Shown here: positions 33,941-42,355 of the stretch, one piece after another
Position numbering within the stretch: the first letter of the stretch is position 1
Layout of the letters: each line of letters starts with the position of its first letter
DNA from: Profundicola sp964553105
GTDB lineage: Bacteria > Bacteroidota > Bacteroidia > Flavobacteriales > Weeksellaceae
DNA length: 42,355 nucleotides
Reading direction: 5' to 3'
NCBI GenBank assembly: GCA_964553105.1
Contig: CAZKJO010000018.1
Coordinates: forward strand, 1 to 42,355
The notes under the pieces: generated by a model
Database searches by the model: none
The model's input: the letters and a program-made list of their open reading frames with translations, nothing else
Told to the model about the DNA's origin: nothing
Position numbers and translations under genes: made by a program

Positions 33941-34695
33941 CACTTTTCTGGATTTGTGAGTAAATAGGCAAACGAATGTTTGCTCCCGTAGGCCTTTTTT
34001 AAGTTTTCGGTGGTGAAAGTTGATGCCATCGAACCACAAGCAATCACTTTTACATTTAATAATAAAACCCAATTAAAATACTCAGGAACTGTATCCAAAT
34101 CATGGTGTACCACGACTACGGTTTTTCCTTGTTCCTTTAACTCTTTTAAAAGTGCAATTATCGCTACTTCAGTAGTAGCATCTACTCCTTGAAAAGGTTC
34201 GTCCATAAAGTAAATATCAGCATCCTGAACTAGCGCACGAGCTAAGAAAACACGCTGTTGCTGTCCCCCCGAAAGTTGAGAAATTTGTCGATCTTTAAAA
34301 TCCAACATCTCTAACTTACGCAATGCGTCTATGGCCTGTTCTTTCTCATTTTTTCCAGGTCTTTTAAACCAGCCAAGCTTTCCGTATGTTCCCATCAGCA
34401 CAACATCTAGCACCTTTATTGGGAAATCCCAGTCTACACTACCGCGCTGAGGAACATAAGCGATTTTTTTCTTTTGATTGTCGTATGAATCTCCATTAAT
34501 TGTGATAGTTCCAGCTAGTGGGTCAACCAAATTCATGATGGACTTGATTAAAGTGGATTTTCCAGCACCATTAGGCCCTACAATCGCCATCAAGACACCG
34601 TGTGGGATTTTTAAATCAATATCCCACAGCACAGGTTTTTGATGATAGGCAACTGTAAGATCGTCTACTTCTATGGCAAATTTATTCTGTGACAT
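33940..34695 (-). CDS. Mn/Zn ABC transporter ATP-binding protein
   Basis: 251 aa. ABC ATPase of the metal-importer group (TroB/MntB/ZnuC-like). Walker A GPNGAGKST (about 39-47), signature LSGGQQQR, Walker B DIYFMDEPFQGVD, H-loop VVHHDLDTV. The segment AYVPQRGSVDWDFPIKVLDVVLMG is typical of Mn-type importers. Overlaps the substrate-binding protein gene by 14 nt and the permease by 1 nt, so all four genes form one operon. Confidence 0.92.
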   Translation of the reverse strand: MSQNKFAIEVDDLTVAYHQKPVLWDIDLKIPHGVLMAIVGPNGAGKSTLIKSIMNLVDPLAGTITINGDSYDNQKKKIAYVPQRGSVDWDFPIKVLDVVLMGTYGKLGWFKRPGKNEKEQAIDALRKLEMLDFKDRQISQLSGGQQQRVFLARALVQDADIYFMDEPFQGVDATTEVAIIALLKELKEQGKTVVVVHHDLDTVPEYFNWVLLLNVKVIACGSMASTFTTENLKKAYGSKHSFAYLLTNPEK

Positions 34696-35611
34696 TTAAT
34701 GCATTTACAATGGTTGACATATTATAAAGATACATTCCTAAGTAGGTTCCTTCAGGCGTACCTGAATTCCCTAATGAATCTGAATATAAAGTTCCACCTA
34801 AAACAACATCTTTGCCTTTTGCTTCTACTGCACTTTTTAAGGCAAGAATGGTTTGTTCTGGAACCGAGCTTTCTACAAAAATGGCGGGAACATCATTTTC
34901 GACAATGAAATTTGCTAGATCTAAAATATCTTTGGTTCCTGCCTCGGCGGTGGTTGTAATACCTTGTAAACCGACAACTTCAAAATCAAACTCTTTCCCG
35001 AAATAGGAAAAAGCATCATGAGCCGTTACGAGAATTCGCTTTTCTTTAGGCAGTTTTGAAGCAATTTCATTTAAATCTTCTTTCAAGGATTTTAGCTCTA
35101 AATCATAAAATCTCAAATTTTTTTCGAAAAACTCTTTATTCTGAGGTTGTAAAGCAGACAGTTGCTTGGTAACATATTTAGCTGCTAACCTCCAATTTTC
35201 AACTGAAAACCAAATGTGCGGATCATAATTACCCGCAAAATTAGCTGATGAAATTTTGTTGGCTTCGGGCAAACCATCGCTCAGCCCAAAAGTTTTATAA
35301 CCAGATTTATTCATTTTCTCAAAAACGTCCACCATTTTACCTTCTAAATGAAGTCCATTATAGAATATGGCATCTGCCGTAGTTAGCTTAGAAACATCGC
35401 CTTCGCTGGCTTTATATAAATGCGGATCTACTCCAGCACCCATCAATCCTACAACTTCTATAGAATCACCACCAATCTGATGTAATAAATCAGATATCAT
35501 GTTTGTGGTGGTAACAACCTTGAATTTGGTATTCTGTTTTTTCTCTTGACAGCTAAAAATAAGCATGATACAAGAAATAATGACCAAGTAACTAATCCCG
35601 TATTTTTTCAT
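34682..35611 (-). CDS. Metal-binding lipoprotein of the Mn/Zn ABC importer (TroA-like)
   Basis: 309 aa. Signal peptide with lipobox LIFSC, lipidated C21, so anchored in a membrane facing the periplasm. Cluster A-I solute-binding protein with the expected ligands H64 (DPHLY), H132 (DPHIW), H198 (TAHDAFSYFG) and D278 (YSDSLG), matching the His3-Asp set of TroA, which binds Zn2+ or Mn2+. EVVGLQGITTTAEAGTKDI is also characteristic. There is no His-rich loop of the ZnuA kind, which slightly favours Mn2+ or broad specificity. First gene of the operon, under the palindromic operator at 35641-35668. Confidence 0.92.
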   Translation of the reverse strand: MKKYGISYLVIISCIMLIFSCQEKKQNTKFKVVTTTNMISDLLHQIGGDSIEVVGLMGAGVDPHLYKASEGDVSKLTTADAIFYNGLHLEGKMVDVFEKMNKSGYKTFGLSDGLPEANKISSANFAGNYDPHIWFSVENWRLAAKYVTKQLSALQPQNKEFFEKNLRFYDLELKSLKEDLNEIASKLPKEKRILVTAHDAFSYFGKEFDFEVVGLQGITTTAEAGTKDILDLANFIVENDVPAIFVESSVPEQTILALKSAVEAKGKDVVLGGTLYSDSLGNSGTPEGTYLGMYLYNMSTIVNALNVTE

Positions 35612-35630
35612 CTATTTAAAAGTTATTCTG

Positions 35631-35668
35631 CAAATATAATAAAATTGTTAGAGCAATCTAACAATTTT
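35631..35668 (-). promoter_or_regulatory. Promoter with palindromic operator for the Mn/Zn importer operon
   Basis: Perfect inverted repeat AAAATTGTTAGA (35641-35652), GCAA, TCTAACAATTTT (35657-35668). On the minus strand a perfect -7 box TATATTTG (35638-35631) lies 2 nt downstream, and the palindrome's own TTG (35664-35662) is spaced as a -33 element (23 nt). A repressor bound here would block RNA polymerase; a DtxR/MntR- or Fur-type metal sensor is likely. It could also form an RNA hairpin, but it lies upstream of the expected transcription start. Confidence 0.65.
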
Positions 35669-35754
35669 TACTGCTAAAGTAAATTGGTGCTTTAAGTCTA
35701 GGGTTTTTAAATAGACTTAGGATGATAATTTCTAAAACAAAATATTGAAATAAA

Positions 35755-38700
35755 TTAGCGTAACAGTCGGCTTAAGGTTTCCAGAGCTTCATCCACTGAG
35801 CTTATATTCTTAATCTTAAGAATTAATGAAGGTAAATCACTACCGCGCACCGTTCTTTCTATTAAGCTCGCAAAGCTTGGATTTTGTGCTAAATATTGAA
35901 TGATATGCTGAAATTGTTCTCCTTGATAAAATGGCGATTGTGTATTATTGATAAAGTATCCTGAAAGGATTTTTCCCTTCATGATGATTTTTTCTAAACC
36001 AAGTCTTTGCGCCAACCATTTCAGTTCAATAGATTTTAATAATTCAACAGCTTCGGTAGGTAAATCACCGAATCTATCAATTAATTTTTGTCGGAAAGAT
36101 TCGAGTTGTTCTTCAGTTTCAATTTGGGTTATCTCTTGGTACAAGGACATTCTTTCTTCAACCGAATTCACATAATCATGAGGTAGTAGAAGTTCTAAGT
36201 CTGAATCTAAATTAAAGTCAGAAATATAATGATCCTTCTCTGGTTCATCTTCGAAAAGATCTTTAAAGTCAGGGGAATATTTTAGCTCTTCTATGGCTTC
36301 ATTTAATATTTTTTGATAGGTTTCAAAGCCCATTTCTGCCATAAATCCACTTTGCTCACCACCCAATAAATTTCCAGCTCCACGAATTTCTAAATCTTTC
36401 ATGGCAATGTTAAAACCAGATCCTAAATCACTGTATTGTTCAATTGCTTGAAGTCTTTTTCGAGCTTCGCTCGTTAATGTTACGAGTGGAGGTGTTACTA
36501 AATAACAAAAAGCTTTGCGATTACTTCTACCCACACGACCACGCATTTGATGAATGTCTGCCAAACCAAAATTCTGCGCATCTACAATAATTATTGTATT
36601 TGCATTGGGAACATCAACACCGCTTTCTACAATCGTTGTTGAAACTAAAACATCGAATTTACCTGCCATAAAATCAAGCATGGTTTTTTCTAATTTTTTT
36701 CCATCCATTTGTCCGTGGCCAATTCCAATTTTAGCCTCTGGAACTAATCGCTGAACCATTCCTGCGATATCTTTTAGTCCTGCAATTCTATTATAAATGA
36801 TAAAAACCTGCCCACCACGCTGAAGTTCATAAAACACAGCATCGCGAATCACCTCTTCGTTTAAACCAATCAATTTAGTTTCAACCGGTTGTCGGTTAGG
36901 TGGTGGAGTTTTAATGATAGACAAATCACGTGCTGCCATCAATGAAAACTGTAGTGTTCTTGGAATCGGCGTGGCAGTCAATGTAATGGTATCTAAATGT
37001 GCTCTTAAAGTTTTTAATTTATCCTTGACAGAAACACCAAATTTATGCTCCTCATCTACAATCAATAAACCTAAATCCTTAAATTTTACATTTTTACTAA
37101 CAATCTGATGAGTTCCGATGATGATTTCAATTTTACCATCCGCTAAATCTTTTAAGATTTCAGATTTTTGTTTGGCTGTTTTAAATCTATTTAAATATTC
37201 AATTCTAACTGGAAAATCAGTTAATCTTTCTTTAAAAGATCTCCAATGCTGGAAAGCCAAAATAGTAGTTGGAACCAAAACAGCCACTTGTTTTCCATCC
37301 GTAGCCGCCTTGAATGCAGCACGAATAGCAACCTCGGTTTTCCCGAATCCAACATCACCACAAATCAATCGATCCATAACCAACGGACTTTCCATATCGG
37401 CTTTCACATCCTCTGTGGCTTTCAATTGGTCTGGTGTGTCTTCATACATAAAAGATGCTTCTAACTCATTTTGCATATAGCCATCTTCCGAAAATTGGAA
37501 TCCTTTTTCCATTTTTCGCTTAGCATATAGTTTAATTAAGTCGAATGCAACTTCCTTAACTTTTTTCTTGGTCTTATTCTTAAGGTTTTTCCATGCTGGC
37601 GAACCTAATTTATTAATGGTTGGTTCTTTTCCATCCTTGCCGGAAAACTTAGCGACTTTGTGCAACGAATGGATCGATACATATAATATATCATTATCAC
37701 GATAAATCAATTTTATCGCCTCTTGCATAGTTCCATTGACATCGATTCGTTTTAAACCACCGAATTTCCCTACACCGTGATCTATATGTGTTACGAAATC
37801 GCCCACCTGCAAGCCTGTCAATTCCTTAAGCGTGATGCTTTCTTTCTTAGAAAAACTATTTCTTAAGTTGTATTTATGATAACGTTCAAAAATTTGATGA
37901 TCGGTGTAGCAAGTGATTTTTAATTTATTATCTACAAATCCTGAATGAATCGTACTAATAATAGGATTGAATTGAACTTCACGGCCAATATCTTCAAAAA
38001 TATCTTTAAACCTCTGAACCTGTTTTTCACCTGAACAGAAAATATAATTGGTATAGCCATCCTCAGACTTTTCTTGTAAGTCGTCTATCAATAAATCAAA
38101 CTTTTTATGAAATGGAGGTTGAGGTGTCTGATGACTCTCGTAAGTATAGTGTGGCGTAAGCAAGGTTTGATTTGAAAGTTCAACCACAAATCTTGTATCT
38201 AATTCTTTTTTAAATTCAGTTTCTGTGGTAAATAGTTCTTCAGGTTCAGAGCGCTGGATATCTTGTGACAAATTTTTAAAAGCATCTTTAGCCTTTAAAA
38301 AAGTGTCTTCTAAATGCTTTGCAGTTAAGATTAAATTTGTTCCAACAATGCAAGTCGACTTAGGTAGGAATTCAAGGAAATTTTGTCTTTTTTCAAAGAC
38401 CAATTTATTCTCAACATTGGCTACAATCGTAATTTTATTTACTTTCTCAATAGAAAGTTGGGTTTCGATATCAAACTTTCGAATGCTTTCTACTTCATCA
38501 CCAAAGAATGAAATACGATAGGGGTTTTCATCTGAGAATGAAAAAATATCTATAATACCACCTCTTACCGAGAATTCGCCTGGCTCGGTTACAAAGTCAA
38601 CTCGATGAAAATCATAATCGAATAAAACTTCGTTTAAGAAGTCAACAGAAATCTGTTCTCCAACTTTTAGTCTTTGAGTTTTATTAGATAAAGTAGCTTT

Positions 38701-39114
38701 GGTGACTACTTTTTCTGTAATAGCATTCGAATTAGATACAATAATACGTGGTTTTTTAGAAGATGAAAGTTTGTTTAAAACTTCGGTTCTTAAAACGACA
38801 TTGGCATTATTAACTTCCTCGATTTCGTAAGGTCTACGATGCGAGGGAGGGAAATAAAGAACCGTGTTTTTATCAAAAATTTCCTCTAATTCATTCAGCG
38901 CATATGACGCCTCTTCAGGGTCGTCGTAGATAACCAATATAGATTGTTTTATTTCCTCGAACAGATTAGCAATCGTGAAGGATTTTGAAGAACCGATTAA
39001 GCCTTTAATTTGCAAACTACCGTCCTTATTTTCTTGATAAAATTCAATAGATTTTTGCACAAAATCAGAAGATTTGTGTAAAGTTTGAATTTCTTGCAGT
39101 GTAGTAATTTTCAA
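35755..39114 (-). CDS. mfd: Transcription-repair coupling factor Mfd, TTG start
   Basis: 1119 aa. Mfd removes RNA polymerase stalled at DNA damage and recruits UvrA. Order: UvrB-homology region (about 30-300), RNA polymerase-interacting domain with LQVGDFVTHIDHGVGKFGG (about 435-455), SF2 translocase with Walker A GDVGFGKTEVA, LIVDEEHKFGV (DEEH box), TATPIPRTL and the TRG-like hairpin, ending in the D7 domain. The only start consistent with the frame is TTG at 39114: an upstream in-frame TAA excludes longer forms, and no early internal ATG exists. A -7 box lies 7 nt upstream. Confidence 0.95.
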   Translation of the reverse strand: MKITTLQEIQTLHKSSDFVQKSIEFYQENKDGSLQIKGLIGSSKSFTIANLFEEIKQSILVIYDDPEEASYALNELEEIFDKNTVLYFPPSHRRPYEIEEVNNANVVLRTEVLNKLSSSKKPRIIVSNSNAITEKVVTKATLSNKTQRLKVGEQISVDFLNEVLFDYDFHRVDFVTEPGEFSVRGGIIDIFSFSDENPYRISFFGDEVESIRKFDIETQLSIEKVNKITIVANVENKLVFEKRQNFLEFLPKSTCIVGTNLILTAKHLEDTFLKAKDAFKNLSQDIQRSEPEELFTTETEFKKELDTRFVVELSNQTLLTPHYTYESHQTPQPPFHKKFDLLIDDLQEKSEDGYTNYIFCSGEKQVQRFKDIFEDIGREVQFNPIISTIHSGFVDNKLKITCYTDHQIFERYHKYNLRNSFSKKESITLKELTGLQVGDFVTHIDHGVGKFGGLKRIDVNGTMQEAIKLIYRDNDILYVSIHSLHKVAKFSGKDGKEPTINKLGSPAWKNLKNKTKKKVKEVAFDLIKLYAKRKMEKGFQFSEDGYMQNELEASFMYEDTPDQLKATEDVKADMESPLVMDRLICGDVGFGKTEVAIRAAFKAATDGKQVAVLVPTTILAFQHWRSFKERLTDFPVRIEYLNRFKTAKQKSEILKDLADGKIEIIIGTHQIVSKNVKFKDLGLLIVDEEHKFGVSVKDKLKTLRAHLDTITLTATPIPRTLQFSLMAARDLSIIKTPPPNRQPVETKLIGLNEEVIRDAVFYELQRGGQVFIIYNRIAGLKDIAGMVQRLVPEAKIGIGHGQMDGKKLEKTMLDFMAGKFDVLVSTTIVESGVDVPNANTIIIVDAQNFGLADIHQMRGRVGRSNRKAFCYLVTPPLVTLTSEARKRLQAIEQYSDLGSGFNIAMKDLEIRGAGNLLGGEQSGFMAEMGFETYQKILNEAIEELKYSPDFKDLFEDEPEKDHYISDFNLDSDLELLLPHDYVNSVEERMSLYQEITQIETEEQLESFRQKLIDRFGDLPTEAVELLKSIELKWLAQRLGLEKIIMKGKILSGYFINNTQSPFYQGEQFQHIIQYLAQNPSFASLIERTVRGSDLPSLILKIKNISSVDEALETLSRLLR

Positions 39115-39121
39115 AACAAGA

Positions 39122-39129
39122 CAAAATTA
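39122..39129 (-). promoter_or_regulatory. -7 box of mfd, near-leaderless
   Basis: TAATTTTG on the minus strand fits TAnnTTTG and ends 7 nt before the TTG start of mfd. The -33 element would fall in the adjacent gap (39140-39239). Confidence 0.5.
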
Positions 39130-39139
39130 AGTAATTTTC

Positions 39140-39239
39140 NNNNNNNNNNNNNNNNNNNNNNNNNNNNNNNNNNNNNNNNNNNNNNNNNNNNNNNNNNNNN
39201 NNNNNNNNNNNNNNNNNNNNNNNNNNNNNNNNNNNNNNN
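39140..39239. other. 100-N scaffold gap between mfd and the OmpA-domain gene
   Basis: 100 Ns. Unlike the other gaps, the flanks share no repeat, so real sequence may be missing here: the -33 of mfd and the start codon of the OmpA-domain gene. Confidence 0.8.
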
Positions 39240-40178
39240 AATCTTAAATATTATCCGTTTGCCTCATTTTTAATCCTATACTTTGGACTAACAAACATTG
39301 CCTTTGCGCAAAAAGATGATAAATCCAAATATCCAGACATTGTAGTAGAAGCTTATTATTCTGGCTATTTCGATGTTTTTGAACAACTTTATGGCGGACA
39401 AGGTTTGAACTTTCCCGTACGAATGAACCCCAATAAGATTTTGGGGGAAAACAAAGATAAATGGTTTGTAAGCTTACCAAAAGACAGTTATATCATTCTG
39501 GAGTATACCGACAATGAAATTATAGACGCGCCCAATCAACCAGATATTATAGTAGTAGAGCACGGATGTTGTGATGAATGGGCAGAAATTTATGTCAGCA
39601 ATGATGGAAAAGAATTCTCCTTTTTAGGAGTTGTCAATGATTGTGGTCAAGATAAATTAGATCTTGCTGATATTGGATACGATAAGCCCGTAAGATTCGT
39701 AAAGGTGGTAGGGCTCGATGTTAAATGTGCCTCGCCAGGTTTTGACTTAGTGTCTGTGCATGCATTGCCTGGCGCTAACAAGAGATTATATGTAGGAATG
39801 GATCAGGTAGAAGAGTATTTTGAAGAAGAAAGAACTGATGAAATTTTAATTCTTGAGAATGTTTATTTCGATACCGATGAGGATCAAATTCAATATAGCG
39901 GAACAGTGGACTTAAATAAGGTAATCAAAAAGCTGTTAGAATTTCCAGAGATAAAAATTAAAGTTTCGGGACACACAGATAATGTAGCAACTGCAGCATA
40001 CAATCTTAATTTATCTAAACGAAGAGCAAAAGCCGTAAAGGAATACTTAATCCAAAATAATATAAACCCAAATCGCATAGAAATCGAAGGTTTTGGTTTA
40101 ACCCGACCACTGCGCACCAATGAAACCGAAGATGGTAGAGCCCAAAATAGGAGAGTAGAGATTAGGCGTTTGAATTAA
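39240..40178 (+). CDS. OmpA-domain outer membrane protein, start lost in gap
   Basis: The frame is open from the gap edge: LKYYPFASFLILYFGLTNIAFAQ (in two parts, first residues at 39243) is a signal peptide cut after FAQ, so only the first few codons are missing. The mature part has an N-terminal beta-rich domain (about 25-185), with a Cys pair in EHGCCDEWAEIYVS and later Cys residues, resembling discoidin-like or concanavalin-type folds, but I cannot name it. The C-terminal OmpA/MotB-type peptidoglycan-binding domain (about 205-312) has VYFDTDEDQI, VSGHTDNVA, NLSKRRAKAVKEYL and GRAQNRRVEI. It probably links the outer membrane to the cell wall. Confidence 0.88.
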   Translation, partial: NLKYYPFASFLILYFGLTNIAFAQKDDKSKYPDIVVEAYYSGYFDVFEQLYGGQGLNFPVRMNPNKILGENKDKWFVSLPKDSYIILEYTDNEIIDAPNQPDIIVVEHGCCDEWAEIYVSNDGKEFSFLGVVNDCGQDKLDLADIGYDKPVRFVKVVGLDVKCASPGFDLVSVHALPGANKRLYVGMDQVEEYFEEERTDEILILENVYFDTDEDQIQYSGTVDLNKVIKKLLEFPEIKIKVSGHTDNVATAAYNLNLSKRRAKAVKEYLIQNNINPNRIEIEGFGLTRPLRTNETEDGRAQNRRVEIRRLN

Positions 40179-40200
40179 AATACAACATATATCAATAGAA

Positions 40201-40226
40201 AAAGGCAGCCAATTTTGACTGCCTTT
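40201..40226. terminator. Bidirectional terminator between the OmpA-domain gene and dsbD
   Basis: Stem AAAGGCAG (40201-40208) / CTGCCTTT (40219-40226) with a 10-nt loop, preceded by A residues and followed by an AT-rich tail. It lies 22 nt after one stop and 24 nt from the other. Confidence 0.75.
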
Positions 40227-40250
40227 AATATTTATTTTAAGTCCTTAGGA

Positions 40251-42355
40251 TTACTTACTCTTATTGAAGTTTTCAATTCCTTCGTCCATCCATTTAATAT
40301 AGGTGTCGATATTTAACTCAGTTCCCATTGGTTCGTTGAAGTGATTTAAATCCTCGTCAACGATTATATATAATGGCTGTGAATTCGATTGGAATTTTTC
40401 AATTTGATAAGCTGACCATTTATCACCAATCGTCTTAAGTTTTCTTCCTTTTGCTTCAGAATAAACTTTTTCCTCTTCTGGTAACTCAATCATTCTATCA
40501 ACATAAAGCGAAGCTAAAACAACTTCCTCAGAAAGCTTAGCCATAACCTGTGGGTCAGACCAAACATTATCTTCAACTTTTCTACAGTTCGCACAAGCAT
40601 CTCCTGTAAAGTCAATCATCACTGGTTTTCCTACTTTTTTAGCATACGCAAAAGCGTCATCTATGTCATAGAAAGCAGGGATTTGGTGTGGACCATAATG
40701 AGCATTTTCTGGGAGAGCAGCTGCATTGCTTGTTAATCCTCCTCCGCCAAAGAATCCTGTTGGAGACTCAGCATAGTTTTTAGGTGGAGTAAGTCCACTC
40801 AATAATTTAAGAGGTGCTCCCCATAAACCTGGAATCATATAGAATACAAATACAAAAGTTAAGATGGCAAACATTAATCTTGGAACTCCAATTTTGTTGT
40901 CATCAGAATCTAATGATAAACGGAACGCATTGATTAAATATAATCCCATCACAAAGAAAATTCCAATCCAAATAGATAAGAAAATTTCTCTTTCTAACCA
41001 GTGTGCTTGCCAAACTAAATCAGCGTTTGATAAGAATTTAAGGGCAAAGGCTAACTCAATAAAACCTAATGATACTTTTACTGTATTCAACCATCCACCA
41101 GAACTTGGTAATGAATTCAACCAACCTGGGAAGATTGCGAACAAAGTAAATGGTAAGGCTAAAGCCAGTGAGAATCCAAACATTCCAATAGCAGGTCCTA
41201 ATAAAGCTCCTGTGTTAGCGGATTCCACTAATAAAGTACCAATAATGGGTCCTGTACAAGAGAACGAAACCAACGTTAAAGTTAACGCCATAAAGAAGAT
41301 TCCGATTAATCCTCCTTTGTCAGCTCCTTTGTCTGCTTTATTAACCCACTTTGATGGCAAGGTAATCTCAAATGCTCCAAAGAATGAAATAGCAAAAATG
41401 ATAAATAGTACAAAGAATGCTATATTCACCCAAGGGTTAGTTGCCAATGCATTCAATGCTCCTGGACCAAAAATAGCTGTAATAACTAATCCTAATGCAA
41501 CATAAATTACGATAATTGAAATACCATAAATAAGAGCTTTAGTAATTCCACTACTTCTTGTTTTACTTTGTTTAGTAAACATACTTACCGTCAATGGAAT
41601 CATTGGGAAAATACAAGGCATCAATAAAGCTGCAAATCCTCCTAAGAATCCAAAGATAAAAATCTCCCAAAAAGTGCGGTTTCCTTTATTTCCTGGCTCT
41701 TTTACACTCACCTTAGTTTCTGTGCTCGCAGCTTCATTTGTATTGTCTACATCTTGGTTTGCCGAAGATAAATCTGGCGCTGGTAAACTTACTGCTCCAT
41801 CAGAACCCGAATCATCATCTGTGGTTTCTGAATCACTTGAAGTTATTTCATTCTTGTCATTTGCCGGCTCTTCATCTTCCTTGTCAGCGTCAGGTGTTTT
41901 GTTTTGAGTGGTTGAATTTTTAGGCTTAAGATCAAAATTAAATGTTTTATAATCTGGCGCTAAACAACCTTCGTCATTACAAACTTGAAACATGATTTCA
42001 ACTTCTGCCTTGGTGGCTTTGTCTACTTCAACTTTCTGAATAAATGTAACTTTACCACCGTAGTATTGCTCACGCGCATTAATCAGTTCATTAAAAACAT
42101 CTAATAGTTTCCCTTTTTCTTGAATTCCACCAACAAGCTTTATGTCTTTGTTGTCCGACCAAGTAAAAGAAGTCGGAATCCCAACTCCACCAGAATCCTC
42201 GCCTTGCTTTGTAGAGTAAACATGCCAAGTATCCTCAAGGATAGCAGTCATGTGAATCTCAAATGTGTTGTCGTTGATTTGTTTAGATTCAGAAGTCCAT
42301 TTGATTGGATTCAGAATTTGGGAAAATGCGAAAAAATGAAGGACAATGAATAATA
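40251..42355 (-). CDS. dsbD: Thiol:disulfide interchange protein DsbD, 5' end beyond the window
   Basis: At least 701 residues; the frame stays open to the window edge, reading LFIVLHFFAFSQ as part of a signal peptide, so the internal ATG at 42251 is not the start. Order: periplasmic N-terminal domain with Cys pair VCNDEGCLAPD, an acidic linker rich in D, E, S and T, a transmembrane electron-transfer domain of about eight helices with Cys in ALLMPCIFPMIP and SFSCTGPIIG, and a C-terminal thioredoxin-like domain with CANC (DFTGDACANCRKVE). It carries electrons from cytosolic thioredoxin to periplasmic thiol proteins. Confidence 0.94.
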   Translation of the reverse strand, partial: LFIVLHFFAFSQILNPIKWTSESKQINDNTFEIHMTAILEDTWHVYSTKQGEDSGGVGIPTSFTWSDNKDIKLVGGIQEKGKLLDVFNELINAREQYYGGKVTFIQKVEVDKATKAEVEIMFQVCNDEGCLAPDYKTFNFDLKPKNSTTQNKTPDADKEDEEPANDKNEITSSDSETTDDDSGSDGAVSLPAPDLSSANQDVDNTNEAASTETKVSVKEPGNKGNRTFWEIFIFGFLGGFAALLMPCIFPMIPLTVSMFTKQSKTRSSGITKALIYGISIIVIYVALGLVITAIFGPGALNALATNPWVNIAFFVLFIIFAISFFGAFEITLPSKWVNKADKGADKGGLIGIFFMALTLTLVSFSCTGPIIGTLLVESANTGALLGPAIGMFGFSLALALPFTLFAIFPGWLNSLPSSGGWLNTVKVSLGFIELAFALKFLSNADLVWQAHWLEREIFLSIWIGIFFVMGLYLINAFRLSLDSDDNKIGVPRLMFAILTFVFVFYMIPGLWGAPLKLLSGLTPPKNYAESPTGFFGGGGLTSNAAALPENAHYGPHQIPAFYDIDDAFAYAKKVGKPVMIDFTGDACANCRKVEDNVWSDPQVMAKLSEEVVLASLYVDRMIELPEEEKVYSEAKGRKLKTIGDKWSAYQIEKFQSNSQPLYIIVDEDLNHFNEPMGTELNIDTYIKWMDEGIENFNKSK

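Noticed and set aside
40864..41505. 213-aa plus-strand frame opposite dsbD
   Set aside because: It is a mirror of the hydrophobic dsbD coding region, with no family features and no promoter. The dsbD frame on the other strand is certain.
42251..42251. dsbD starting at internal ATG 42251
   Set aside because: The frame continues upstream through conserved-looking residues and a signal peptide to the window edge, so this would cut off the export signal.
1..42355. CRISPR arrays, prophage, insertion sequences, toxin-antitoxin or defence genes
   Set aside because: I looked for regularly spaced repeats, transposase or integrase motifs and defence domains and saw none. Direct repeats found are assembly overlaps or short promoter motifs.

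Overview
The window is about 42 kb of a low-GC chromosome from a member of the Bacteroidota, most likely order Flavobacteriales. The evidence is gldF/gldG (gliding-motility ABC transporter genes), a short RpoD without region 1.1, promoters of the TTG ... TAnnTTTG type, almost no Shine-Dalgarno sequences, and tRNA genes without an encoded CCA. The content is mainly core housekeeping. I see no prophage, insertion sequence, CRISPR array or defence island. The sequence is a scaffold with four 100-N gaps. Two gaps are flanked by identical 55-bp contig ends and one by a 28-bp repeat, so these look like unclosed assembly overlaps rather than missing DNA.

Layout. 1-254: partial methylmalonyl-CoA epimerase. 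531-3877: Fe-S assembly genes sufC-sufD-sufS, with no sufB beside them. 3946-5355: a DUF4230 membrane protein and RNase HII. 5339-8348 (minus): coaD (split by a gap), a TerB-like protein and an ABC-F ATPase. 8457-11058 (minus): a family-39 glycosyltransferase and phoH. 11117-14940 (plus): SAM hydrolase, hemJ, gldF, gldG. 14941-15412: a long imperfect hairpin element and the rpoD leader. 15413-16279: rpoD. 16439-17371 (minus): an FKBP lipoprotein. 17372-17779: a divergent region with a possible small RNA. 17780-20092: UvrD/PcrA helicase. 20168-21697 (minus): DegP/HtrA. 21985-23193: AI-2E family permease. 23214-25330 (minus): mgtE and rsmA. 25430-25645: remnant of a small secreted protein gene. 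25658-29024 (minus): an unusually extended AGCS symporter and a saccharopine-dehydrogenase-like protein. 29222-30919: a tryptophan-type leader with attenuator, then trpB without trpA. 30986-31495 (minus): DUF421 protein. 31807-31879 (minus): initiator tRNA-Met. 31959-35611 (minus): a four-gene Mn/Zn ABC importer operon with a palindromic operator in its promoter. 35755-39114 (minus): mfd. 39240-40178: an OmpA-domain protein. 40251-42355 (minus): dsbD, running off the window.

How the parts fit together. The RpoD encoded here is the type that reads the TAnnTTTG promoters seen in front of many of these genes. Several promoters lie only 4-11 nt from the start codon, suggesting leaderless or nearly leaderless mRNAs. 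Convergent gene pairs are usually separated by symmetrical, bidirectional terminators.

Most interesting: (1) the trp leader, with a tandem-Trp peptide followed by a strong terminator, in front of a lone trpB; (2) the roughly 165-nt hairpin element after gldG; (3) an AGCS symporter fused to a signal peptide, a SprB/PKD-like domain and a lipoyl-like domain; (4) a possible 85-nt RNA upstream of fkpA; (5) the palindrome controlling the Mn/Zn importer.
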